A DNA stretch of 64,000 nucleotides from Streptomyces luteolus (GTDB lineage: Bacteria > Actinomycetota > Actinomycetes > Streptomycetales > Streptomycetaceae), in NCBI RefSeq assembly GCF_029968015.1, contig NZ_JASCIS010000003.1, positions 220,624 to 284,623 on the forward strand, read 5' to 3'. The notes under the pieces are model-generated. The model made no database searches. It was not told the origin of the DNA and saw nothing but the letters and a program-made list of their open reading frames with translations. Both the position numbers and the translations under genes were made by a program. This document shows positions 24,185 through 32,003 of the stretch, piece by piece; positions within the stretch are counted from its first letter, which is position 1; each line of letters begins with the position of its first letter.

Positions 24185-25441
24185 GTGACATCGCAGCCCC
24201 CGCCCGACAGCAGCCCGACCGGCCCGCCGTCGGGTCCCCTCTCCGGGCCGTCCTCGGGGCCCTCGCCGGGTCCGGCCGCGGAGCCGCCCGCGGGTGCGCC
24301 CTCCGGTCCCGGGCACGAGCCGACGCAGGTGAGCTCCACTCCTTGGTCGGGCCGCGGGTCCGGAGACGGCTCCGGAGGGTCCGGTGGGTCCGGAGGCGGA
24401 GAGTCCGGTGGAGGTGACGGCGGTGACGGCGGTGGTGCGGAGGACCGGGGCGGCGGTGAGGGTGGGGGCAAGCCCTGGTGGCGTCGTGCGCCCCGGGTCG
24501 CGCTGGTCACCGGAGTGATCGTCGCGGCCGTGGCGCTGGTCGTCCTCCTCACGCGTCCGGACGGCGGGGACGGTGGCGGTGGCGGTGGGACCGCCTCGGG
24601 AGAGATCTTCCTCGAACCCGCCGCCTCGCAGGGCGAGGCACCCTTCACCGAGTCGACGGCCAGGGGTACGGCCAAGTCCGCCTCGCCGACCGCGACGCCC
24701 ACGGAGACCGAGGACACGGGCGGCAGAGCGACCATCTCGGGTTCCACTCCGGCGCTGTACGGCGGCAGCCGCTCCACGGCGAGCTGCGACGTCGAGCAGC
24801 AGATCGAGTTCCTGCAGAAGGAGACGGCCAAGGCGAGCGCGTTCGCGGACGTGGAGGGCGTCGAGGCGAACGAACTCCCCGACTATCTGCGGTCGTTGAC
24901 GCCCGTGCAGCTGCGGGCGGACACCCGGGTCACCAACCACGGCTTCAAGGACGGCAAGGCCACCGGCTATCAGGCGATCCTGCAGGCGGGCACGGCCGTC
25001 CTGGTCGATGACCGTGGAGTGCCGCGGGTGCGTTGCGCCTGCGGCAATCCGCTGCTGCCGCCGGTGGCCGTCAAGACGACGCCGAAGGAGACGGGCGAGC
25101 GCTGGCCCGCGTACCAGCCGTCGAAGGTGGTGGTCGTACGGGAGGCGACCACGGTGGTGAACGTCTTCGTGCTCGTCGACCCGGAAACGGGCGAATGGTT
25201 CAAGCGGGACAAGGGCGACGGGAGCGGCGACACGGACACGCCGACCACTCCCCCGACCGGCCAGTCCCCGTCACCCGGCACGTCGGCCCCCTCCCCGCCG
25301 AGCGACGAGTCGCCGGAGACGTCCGCGCCCCCGAACAGCCCGGAGCCCGAGTCGCCGAGCCCGTCCCCGGAAGAGCCCGAGCCCGAGAGCCCTCCCGAGG
25401 ACACAGCGCCGGACACGACGCCCGCAGCGCCCGGCTACTGA
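24185..25441 (+). CDS. DUF6777-like Pro/Ser/Gly-rich membrane-anchored protein
   Basis: A 418-residue protein. Residues 1-95 are low complexity (Pro-Ser-Gly repeats, then Gly-rich with Ser/Asp). One transmembrane helix follows (about 101-122, VALVTGVIVAAVALVVLLT), then an extracytoplasmic domain (about 135-330). That domain opens with GEIFLEPAASQGEAPFTES, the pattern I associate with DUF6777, and includes paired cysteines (CDVEQQIEFLQKE; RCACGNPLLPP). The last ~85 residues are a Pro/Ser/Glu-rich wall-spanning tail. Function unknown. GTG 24185 follows an AGGTGA site; the much longer open frame upstream is antisense to the streptophobe gene. It ends overlapping the stop of the convergent MFS gene by 7 bp. 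Confidence 0.75.
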   Translation: MTSQPPPDSSPTGPPSGPLSGPSSGPSPGPAAEPPAGAPSGPGHEPTQVSSTPWSGRGSGDGSGGSGGSGGGESGGGDGGDGGGAEDRGGGEGGGKPWWRRAPRVALVTGVIVAAVALVVLLTRPDGGDGGGGGGTASGEIFLEPAASQGEAPFTESTARGTAKSASPTATPTETEDTGGRATISGSTPALYGGSRSTASCDVEQQIEFLQKETAKASAFADVEGVEANELPDYLRSLTPVQLRADTRVTNHGFKDGKATGYQAILQAGTAVLVDDRGVPRVRCACGNPLLPPVAVKTTPKETGERWPAYQPSKVVVVREATTVVNVFVLVDPETGEWFKRDKGDGSGDTDTPTTPPTGQSPSPGTSAPSPPSDESPETSAPPNSPEPESPSPSPEEPEPESPPEDTAPDTTPAAPGY

Positions 25442-26877
25442 GCCGCGGAGGCGTCGTGCGTGACCCGGTTCGGCAGCCTCACCGCGACCACGACGGTCAC
25501 CGCGGCGAGCGCGGCCACCACGGCGAAGGCCAGCTTCATCCCGCTCACCTGGGCGGCCGCGGGCGCTGTGCCGTCCGCGACGAGTTGGCTCGTACGGGAG
25601 GACATCACGGTCACCACGAGGGCCGTGCCGAACGCCGCGGCGACCTGCTGCAGCGTGCCGAGGATGGAGCTGCCGTGGGAGTACAGGTGCGAGGGCAGTC
25701 CGCCCATGCCGAGCGTGAAGCACGGCGTGAACGTCGCCGCCAGACCGACCATGAGCAGGGCGTGCAGGCCGAGGACGACCCAGTACGGCATCGTCGCCGA
25801 GACCTGGGTCAGCGCGCCGAGGGCGAGCACCATGGCGAGGGAGCCGGGCACGATGAGCGGCCGGCTGCCGAAGCGGTCGAAGGCCCTGCCGATGGTCGGG
25901 CCGAGCAGGCCCATGACGAGTCCGCCGGGCATGACGAGCAGGCCGGTCTCCAACGGGCTGAGCCCGCGCAGGTTCTGCAGGTAGAGCGGCAGCAGGATCA
26001 TCGCGCCGAGCATCGCGAGGAAGCCGATGGACAACAGGACCAGGGACAGCGTGAACGTGCGGTTTCCGAGGGTGCGCAGGTCCATCAGCGGGGTGCCGGT
26101 GCGCTGGAGGCGGAGCTGGCGGAACACGAAGAGCGCGATGGCCGCGGCCCCGGCGGCGACGACGGCGATGCCCGCCGCGACCTTGCCGTGGCCCTCGCCG
26201 AACATGCTCAGTCCGTACACGAGTCCGCCGAAGCCGAGCGCGGCGACGCCGACGCTGAGCCAGTCGATGGAGCTGACCTTCGGCTCGTCGATGTTCTCCA
26301 GCTTGCGGAGGCCGAGGAACGTCACCACCGCCGCGATCGGCAGGACGACCACGAAGAGCAGCCGCCAGGAGCCGACCTGCAGGATCAGGCCGGAGACGGC
26401 GGGCCCGAGCGCGGGCGCCACGGACATGGCCAGGGTGACGTTGCCCATCACCCGGCCTCGGTCCCGCTCCGGCACGACGATCATCATCGTGGTCATCAGG
26501 AGCGGCATCATCACGGCCGTGCCCGCGGCCTGCACGATCCGGCCGAGGAGCAGCACCTCGAAGGAGGGCGCGACGGCCGACAGGGCGGTGCCCGCGAGGA
26601 ACACGCCCATGGCTATCGCGTACGCCTGACGGGTCGTGACCCGCTGCAGGAACCAGCCGGTGACCGGGATCACGGCGGCCATGGAGAGCATGAACGCGGT
26701 GGACACCCACTGCGCGGACTGCTCGGTGATGTGCAGCGAGTCCATCAGCCGCGGGATCGCGTTGATCATGATGGTCTCGTTGAGGATCACCACGAACGTG
26801 GCCAGGACGAGCAGCCGCACCACGGTCGGTGTGCCACCCGCCTTCACGGCCGGTTGTTCCTGGATCACGGTTGACAT
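25435..26877 (-). CDS. DHA2-family MFS drug exporter
   Basis: A 480-residue transporter with 14 predicted helices, as in the DHA2 (EmrB/QacA) family. Motifs: first helix with NETIMINAIPRLM (the family's D/N-E pattern), WVSTAFMLSMAAVIPVTGWF, GRIVQAAGTAVMMPLLM, and motif C-like AMSVAPALGPAVSGLI in helix 5. It probably exports hydrophobic drugs by proton antiport. ATG 26877 (MSTVIQEQP) with GAGGTG upstream is chosen; the frame stays open to 27429 through a hexamer repeat. No dedicated regulator gene lies next to it. Confidence 0.9.
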   Translation of the reverse strand: MSTVIQEQPAVKAGGTPTVVRLLVLATFVVILNETIMINAIPRLMDSLHITEQSAQWVSTAFMLSMAAVIPVTGWFLQRVTTRQAYAIAMGVFLAGTALSAVAPSFEVLLLGRIVQAAGTAVMMPLLMTTMMIVVPERDRGRVMGNVTLAMSVAPALGPAVSGLILQVGSWRLLFVVVLPIAAVVTFLGLRKLENIDEPKVSSIDWLSVGVAALGFGGLVYGLSMFGEGHGKVAAGIAVVAAGAAAIALFVFRQLRLQRTGTPLMDLRTLGNRTFTLSLVLLSIGFLAMLGAMILLPLYLQNLRGLSPLETGLLVMPGGLVMGLLGPTIGRAFDRFGSRPLIVPGSLAMVLALGALTQVSATMPYWVVLGLHALLMVGLAATFTPCFTLGMGGLPSHLYSHGSSILGTLQQVAAAFGTALVVTVMSSRTSQLVADGTAPAAAQVSGMKLAFAVVAALAAVTVVVAVRLPNRVTHDASAAQ

Positions 26878-26930
26878 GGCGGCACCTCGCCGGGCTTCTG
26901 GTCGCAGTCGCCTGACAGCTGAGGCCGCCG

Positions 26931-26972
26931 ACTTGGACGTGGACTTGGGCTTGGACTTGGACTTGGGCTTGG
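26931..26972. repeat. Seven tandem hexamers (acttgg/gcttgg)
   Basis: Seven consecutive 6-bp units (acttgg, acgtgg, acttgg, gcttgg, acttgg, acttgg, gcttgg) lie 54 bp upstream of the MFS start, within the 346-bp gap (26878-27223) shared by the divergent MFS and ClC genes. The array could affect promoter spacing. Beyond it (26973-27223) I see only an AT-richer patch near 27025-27075 that could hold promoters. Confidence 0.85.
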
Positions 26973-27223
26973 ACACGAATGCGGACAGGGGAAATGACAC
27001 CGGTGGAGACCGGCGGGCCTGGAAAAAGTCATCGGTCCGCACATTCTTCCGTATCGGCTCCGCGATCTCCTCCGAATTTCCGCCGCCGCCGTGAGCCACC
27101 CGAACGGCCACGTGCGGATGGCGTTGCGGCGGGGCCCGGCCGAGGCTCGGAGGTCCAGGTACCCAGGTGCCGAGCCCCGGCCGACGCCCGGCCCCTCGGA
27201 CGGGCGTCCCGGAGGGGAGCGGT

Positions 27224-28735
27224 ATGAACAGCGCCACGCGCGGAGGTTCGTCGTCACCGGAGAACGATCCGCAGGGCGCGAACGCCGCGAGCGGCGCCGA
27301 GCGCTCGGACGGTACGAGCGGTACGAGCACGGGCGGTACGAGGGGTACGAGGGGTACGAGCGGGCGGCCCGGCCAGGGGGCGGGGTCCGCCGCGGGCGCG
27401 CGGGACGACGACGTGAGACTGCGGGCCATGCTGCTCAGCCGGGGCTACCTGCGGCTCCTGCTGCTGTGCGCGCTGCTCGGCGTGCCCGTCGCTCTCGCCT
27501 GTTTCGCCTTCCTGACCTCGCAGCACGCCCTTCAGCACGCCGTGTGGAAGCACCTGCCCGAGGCGCTTGGCCATGAACTCGCGCCCTGGTGGTGGCCGTT
27601 GCCCACGCTGCTGCTCGCCGGGCTGATCCTCGCGCCGATCGTGACGCGGATGAGGGGGCGCGGCGGTCATGTGCCGGTGCACGGCCTGGGCGGTCCGGTG
27701 CTGGGGCCCGACGCGCTGCCGGGAGTGGTCCTGGCCGCGCTCGCCACCCTTCCGCTCGGCGTGGTGCTCGGACCCGAGGCACCGCTCATGGCGATCGGCG
27801 GCGGACTCGCGCTGCTCGGGCTGCGCGCCTTCCCGAGGTCGGCCGAACCCGACGCCCAGGGCCGCGTGCTCCTCGCCACGGCGGGCTCGACGGCGGCGAT
27901 CTCCAGCATCTTCGGCGGGCCGGTCGTCGCGGCCATTCTGGTCGTCGAGGGGGCGGGCATCGGCGGGGCCCGGCTCGTCGCGCTACTGCTGCCGTGCCTG
28001 ATCGCCAGCGCCACCGGGGCGCTCGTGTTCACCGGTTTCGGGAGCTGGACGGGCCTGTCCATCGGCGCCCTGTCGCTGCCCGAGGTGCCGCCGGACGCGA
28101 CGCCGGACGCGGCTGACTTCCTGTGGGGCGTGCCCGCCGCCGTGCTGATCGCCGCGGCCGTGGCGTCGCTGCGCGGTCTCGGCCGCCGGACGGAGCGGTG
28201 GACCGCCGAGCACACGGCCGTACGGACCGTCTTGTGCGGGATCGCCGCGGGCGCCCTGCTCACCGCGTACGCGCTGGTCACCGGACGGTCGCCGGCGGAG
28301 GCCGCGCTGTCCGGGCAGGCGATGCTCGGCAACCTCGCGGCGGCGCCGCACGAGTTGTCGGTCGTGGCACTGCTGGCACTCGCCCTCTTCAAGGGCCTCA
28401 CCTGGAGCGTCTGCCTGGGGAGCATGCGCGGCGGACCGATCTTTCCGGGCCTCCTGATCGGTGCGGTCCTCGGCATCGCCTGCTCCGGGCTTCCCGGCCT
28501 CGGTACGACGCCCGGCCTCGCGCTCGGCATGGCCACCGCCACCGCCGTCGTGACGGGCCTGCCGCTGAGCAGTTCGGTCCTGACGGTGCTGCTGCTCGGC
28601 GGTGACGCGCACAACCAGATGCCGCTGATCGTGATCGCGGCCGTCGCCGGTGTCATCACCGCGCAACTGCTGCACGGCCGCCCGGCCCCCGCGGAGCCGA
28701 CGGCCGGAACCCCGGCCGAGCAGGTCCGCGGATGA
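27224..28735 (+). CDS. ClC-family chloride channel/transporter
   Basis: A 503-residue ClC protein. The N-terminal ~60 residues are a disordered Gly/Ser/Thr tail with GTRGT repeats; the membrane domain begins at about 70. The GxExP motif appears as VLGPEAPLMAIGGG with the gating glutamate present, which usually means H+/Cl- exchange. SIFGGPVVAAILVVE and the GGPIFPGLLIGAVLG anion-path loop (GxFxP type) are also recognisable. No C-terminal CBS domains. ATG 27224 follows GGAGGGG; the frame extends 19 codons upstream. Its stop overlaps the start of the K+ channel gene (ATGA), so the two are translationally coupled. Confidence 0.9.
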   Translation: MNSATRGGSSSPENDPQGANAASGAERSDGTSGTSTGGTRGTRGTSGRPGQGAGSAAGARDDDVRLRAMLLSRGYLRLLLLCALLGVPVALACFAFLTSQHALQHAVWKHLPEALGHELAPWWWPLPTLLLAGLILAPIVTRMRGRGGHVPVHGLGGPVLGPDALPGVVLAALATLPLGVVLGPEAPLMAIGGGLALLGLRAFPRSAEPDAQGRVLLATAGSTAAISSIFGGPVVAAILVVEGAGIGGARLVALLLPCLIASATGALVFTGFGSWTGLSIGALSLPEVPPDATPDAADFLWGVPAAVLIAAAVASLRGLGRRTERWTAEHTAVRTVLCGIAAGALLTAYALVTGRSPAEAALSGQAMLGNLAAAPHELSVVALLALALFKGLTWSVCLGSMRGGPIFPGLLIGAVLGIACSGLPGLGTTPGLALGMATATAVVTGLPLSSSVLTVLLLGGDAHNQMPLIVIAAVAGVITAQLLHGRPAPAEPTAGTPAEQVRG

Positions 28736-29334
28736 CCGGCCGGGCCTCGGGCGGCGACCGTCTCTCCGCGCGCCTCGCCCACCGCGTCCGTACGGACGGA
28801 CGGTGGCTCGGGGCCGCGGCGGTCGCGGCGGTGGTGGTCATGACGACCGCCTACTTCCAGCTCCCCCTGGACCGCCTCGGCCCTCAACGCCCCTTCCTCA
28901 GCTGGACGTTGCTCACCGTGGCCCTGGCGATCGTCGCGCTGCTGCTGCTCCGTCAGACGAACGACGTCCTGACCGACCGGCCCGGCACCCGCCCCCTCAT
29001 CGTCATCCCGCTGCTGATGTGCCTGTCCGTGCTCGTCTTCGCGGGCTGCTACTACGTACTGGCCGCGCAGCCCGGCGAGTTCAACGGTCTCGGCACCCGC
29101 GTGGACGCCCTGTACTTCACGCTCGTCACCCTGGCCACCATCGGCTACGGCGACATCACCGCCACGGGCCAGTCCGCCCGCGTCGTGACGATCCTGCAGA
29201 TCCTCTACACCTTCGTCTTCCTCACGGCCGCGGCCACGGCCCTCGGCCGCCGCGTACGCGGCGTGGTCGTACAGCGTCACGGACGTCCCGATACGGGCGG
29301 CGGGGAGGCGCCGGGGCGGGGTGGCGAGGAGTAG
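28732..29334 (+). CDS. Two-pore-type potassium channel protein
   Basis: A 200-residue membrane protein with helices at about 22-42, 53-72 and 84-108, a pore loop and a final helix (about 150-175). The K+ selectivity filter TIGYGD is intact at about 140 (TLATIGYGDITATGQ). There is no RCK/TrkA regulatory domain, only a ~25-residue Arg/Gly tail. It overlaps the ClC gene by 4 bp, suggesting joint production of anion- and cation-conducting proteins, for example to keep K+ and Cl- fluxes electroneutral. ATG 28732 is the overlapping start. Confidence 0.9.
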   Translation: MTGRASGGDRLSARLAHRVRTDGRWLGAAAVAAVVVMTTAYFQLPLDRLGPQRPFLSWTLLTVALAIVALLLLRQTNDVLTDRPGTRPLIVIPLLMCLSVLVFAGCYYVLAAQPGEFNGLGTRVDALYFTLVTLATIGYGDITATGQSARVVTILQILYTFVFLTAAATALGRRVRGVVVQRHGRPDTGGGEAPGRGGEE

Positions 29335-29395
29335 GGCGGTCTCCCCCCCCCGGCCGCGATTCACAGCCGGGGGACTTACTTCCCCCAGCCGCGAT

Positions 29396-30106
29396 TCACG
29401 GCCAGTCCGTCCGGTACGTATCGTCCATCGCGTCCCTCTCCCCCGCCTCGTCCGTCCCGTCGGGCCCGCCTGTCCCGCCTCTCCCGCCTCTCCCGTCCCG
29501 CTCGTCCAGCTCGTCCGTCCGCAGGGCCGCACGACCCCTGCAGGACGCGACCACGACGAAGGGCCAGGCCGTCTGAGCGGTGGTCAGGACGCGTTCCGCG
29601 ACACCGGCGGCACCGCCCTGGCGATGCAGTTCGATCAGGAACCATGCCGCGCCCAACCCCATCAGCAGACACACGGCGAGGGACAGTGCGGGCCGCAGTC
29701 CCCACGGGGCGGCTCCGTCGCGGTCGGACGCCAGGACCGGCCACAGCGCCATGAGCGCGAAGCCGACCGCGGCGACCCAGCCGTGCACCTCCGATCCCCC
29801 GCTCTCCGGCACCGGGGAGAGGCCCATCCCGATCACCGCCACACCGCCGCAGGCCAGCGCCGCCCTCCCGGCGAGTGCTGCCGGGCGCAGCCCCCAGGCG
29901 GTCACGAGGTGGCAGAGGCCGAGGACGAACAGCACTCCGGTCAGCACCCAACGCCCGGACGCCCCGTAGGCCGCCATGACGCTGATGGTCTCCGTGACCG
30001 GGTCATAGCCGGGCCCGTGCAGTTCCGCCGCGATCGACCAGCCGCCGACCAGCAGGAAGGGCGCGCACGCGGACGAGAGCACGGCCCACCAAGGTACAAA
30101 CATCAT
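29396..30106 (-). CDS. DUF998-type membrane protein
   Basis: A 236-residue protein with about six transmembrane helices. The N-terminal part has the DUF998 (YwiC/FrpC-like hypothetical) pattern: a first helix with ACAPFLLVGGWSIA, then GYDPVTETISVMAAYGASGRW, followed by an HLVTAWGLRPA loop. The last ~40 residues are a disordered Gly/Asp/Arg tail encoded by near-repeats. Function unknown. Two adjacent ATG codons (30106, 30103) are possible starts. The first overlaps the TGA of an upstream remnant ORF as TGATG, implying former translational coupling. Confidence 0.7.
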   Translation of the reverse strand: MMFVPWWAVLSSACAPFLLVGGWSIAAELHGPGYDPVTETISVMAAYGASGRWVLTGVLFVLGLCHLVTAWGLRPAALAGRAALACGGVAVIGMGLSPVPESGGSEVHGWVAAVGFALMALWPVLASDRDGAAPWGLRPALSLAVCLLMGLGAAWFLIELHRQGGAAGVAERVLTTAQTAWPFVVVASCRGRAALRTDELDERDGRGGRGGTGGPDGTDEAGERDAMDDTYRTDWP

Positions 30107-30450
30107 CAGGCCACCATAAGTACCCAAACCGCCCCTTGTCGGCCAAGCCCGTGGCGGGCCCCACCACCCACCGCGAGCAGCGATCCGAACGAGACGCCGA
30201 CGAAGAGCCCGGTCGTCCGGTCCGTGAAGATGGCCTCGACCACCTCGGCCTTGAGCAGGTGGGGCATCAGGAGCACGGTCGCCCGCATCCCGAGGGCGAG
30301 CAGCCAGCTGCCCGGCCTCCGCAGGCACTCGCGCCACGCGTGTCCCACCAACTGTCGATGTACGAGCGTCCAGTTGACGCCAGAACGAGGAACGCGAGGC
30401 AGCCGCCCACGGCGGGCCGCCGTATCCCCCTCGGCACCGGACCGGTGATA
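30106..30450 (-). pseudogene. Remnant of a membrane protein gene coupled to the DUF998 gene
   Basis: Two frames carry coding-like sequence. The 3' part (30351-30106) reads LRRPGSWLLALGMRATVLL, PHLLKAEVVEAIFTDRTTG and FGSLLAVGGGARHGLG, then stops at a TGA overlapping the DUF998 start. The 5' part (about 30450-30370), one base out of frame, reads IRRPAVGGCLAFLVLASTG. No start codon with a ribosome site precedes the 3' frame. I do not recognise the family; it is best read as a truncated, frameshifted membrane protein gene. Confidence 0.4.
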
Positions 30451-30500
30451 CGGCGTGAGCGGCTGTCCGGAGCGGGGTTGGCCGACCGGGGCGGCACGCT

Positions 30501-31664
30501 CTACAACCCCAGGTCCCGCGCCACGATCTCCTTCATGATCTCCGTCGTGCCGCCGTAGATCGTGGTGATGCGTGAGTCGAGGTAGTCGTGGGCGATGCGG
30601 TATTCGAGCATGTAGCCGTAGGCGCCGTGCAGTTGGAGGCAGCGGCCCACGATGTCCACGTACTGTTCCGTGGCCCAGAACTTCGCCGCCGCCGCGTCGG
30701 CCGCGCTCAACTCGCCGCGGGAGTGCCGGGCCAGCAGGTCGTCGATGTAGGTGCGGCCCACGCGTGCCGTGGTGACCATGTCGGCCAGTTGGAAGCGGGT
30801 GTTCTGGAAGGAGCCGACCGTCCGGCCGAACGCCTTGCGCTCCTTGACGTACTCCACGGTCCGTTCCAGTACGGCCTCGATGGACGCCACCGCGTTGGCC
30901 GCGATCGAGATGCGCTCCTGGGGAAGGTTGCGCATCAGTGCCTGGAAGCCGGAGCCCTCCTCGCCGAGCCGGTTGGCGGCCGGTACGCGCACGTCCTGGA
31001 AGAACAACTCGCTGGTGTCCTGGGCGTGCAGGCCGATCTTCTCCAGGTTGCGGCCGCGCGCGAAGCCCGGCCGGTCGGCTTCGACGACGATCAGGCTGAG
31101 CCCGCCGTGGCGGTCCGGGCCTGTGCGGACGGCGGTGACGATCAGGTCGGCGTTCTGGCCGTTGGAGATGAAGACCTTGCTGCCGTTGACCACGTACGAG
31201 TCGCCCTCGCGGACCGCGGTGGTGGTGATGCCGGCCAGGTCGCTGCCGGTGCCGGGCTCGGTCATCGCGACCGCGACGACGAGTTCGCCCGCGGCGATGC
31301 CCGGCAGCCAGCGGGCCTTCTGCTCGTCGTCGGTCAGGTCCGTGAAGTAGGGCACGACGATGTCGTTGGAGAGGCCCACGCCCGCGAGCCCGTCGGATGC
31401 GGGGTGGCGGGAGAACTCCTCGCCGATGACGGCGTTGAAGCGGAAGTCGGTGACCCCGGCGCCGCCGTACTCCTCGGGGATGTTGAAGCCGAGGATTCCC
31501 GCCCTGGCGGCCTCCTGGAAGAGTTCCCGGTCGACCTTGCCCTCAGCCCGCCACCGCTCGGCGTGCGGTGCGGCGTGCTTGTCGATGAACGCCCGCACCG
31601 TCTCGCGCAGGAGTTCGTGGTCGCCGTCGTAGAGCGATCGCCGGGCGGATATCGCGTCCGTCAT
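30501..31664 (-). CDS. Acyl-CoA dehydrogenase
   Basis: A 387-residue FAD enzyme that oxidises acyl-CoA thioesters to enoyl-CoA. Signatures: VAMTEPGTGSDLAGI at about 133-147 (FAD/substrate contact), the VNGSKVFISNG strand, ERKAFGRTVGSFQNTRF at about 275, and the C-terminal YGGTTEIMKEI with the catalytic base Glu375. Length and motifs fit long-chain or branched acyl substrates. The gene lies beside aldehyde dehydrogenase, lcp and acyl-CoA synthetase genes, so it may act on acyl-CoAs from polyisoprene cleavage products. ATG 31664. Confidence 0.92.
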   Translation of the reverse strand: MTDAISARRSLYDGDHELLRETVRAFIDKHAAPHAERWRAEGKVDRELFQEAARAGILGFNIPEEYGGAGVTDFRFNAVIGEEFSRHPASDGLAGVGLSNDIVVPYFTDLTDDEQKARWLPGIAAGELVVAVAMTEPGTGSDLAGITTTAVREGDSYVVNGSKVFISNGQNADLIVTAVRTGPDRHGGLSLIVVEADRPGFARGRNLEKIGLHAQDTSELFFQDVRVPAANRLGEEGSGFQALMRNLPQERISIAANAVASIEAVLERTVEYVKERKAFGRTVGSFQNTRFQLADMVTTARVGRTYIDDLLARHSRGELSAADAAAAKFWATEQYVDIVGRCLQLHGAYGYMLEYRIAHDYLDSRITTIYGGTTEIMKEIVARDLGL

Positions 31665-32003
31665 CTGGACTCAGGGCTCCGATCTGGGCGGCGGACAGGG
31701 CTGATGGGGCGGTCACGGTCGACCGGGCGGCAGCAGTACGGGGTCTCATAACGCGGCTCTCCCGCTGGTCCGCGACCGCCCGGTCGAAGTCGGCGGGCTG
31801 TACGGCGCGACCAGCTCGTCGAGCGGCAGGTGCCGATGCAGCGGTCCCTCGGGGACGTCGGGAACGGCCGTGCCGTCGTACACCATCGCGGGATCTCTCC
31901 AAGTCGGCCCAGGGGCCGTCGAGTTCGGCGGTGTCGAGGGGGCTGCCGGGTGCCGCGCGCAGGGCGTGCCACCGTTGGCGTACGCCGCCCGCAGCCGTCC
32001 CGC
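31665..32003 (-). other. Gap between ALDH and ACAD genes with a possible gene remnant
   Basis: 339 bp. On the minus strand, coding-like sequence appears in two frames. Near 31995-31885 it reads RQRWHALRAAPGSPLDTAELDGPW. From about 31895 to 31750, one base out of frame, it reads TWRDPAMVYDGTAVPDVPEG and LPLDELVAPYSPP, stopping at TGA. The family is not recognised. A small frameshifted or decayed gene between the aldehyde and acyl-CoA dehydrogenase genes is plausible. Confidence 0.3.

Noticed and set aside
29341..29400. Nine-C homopolymer and repeated gcgattcac motif after the K+ channel gene
   Set aside because: Lies between convergent genes, and no ORF or stem-loop of note depends on it; probably neutral.
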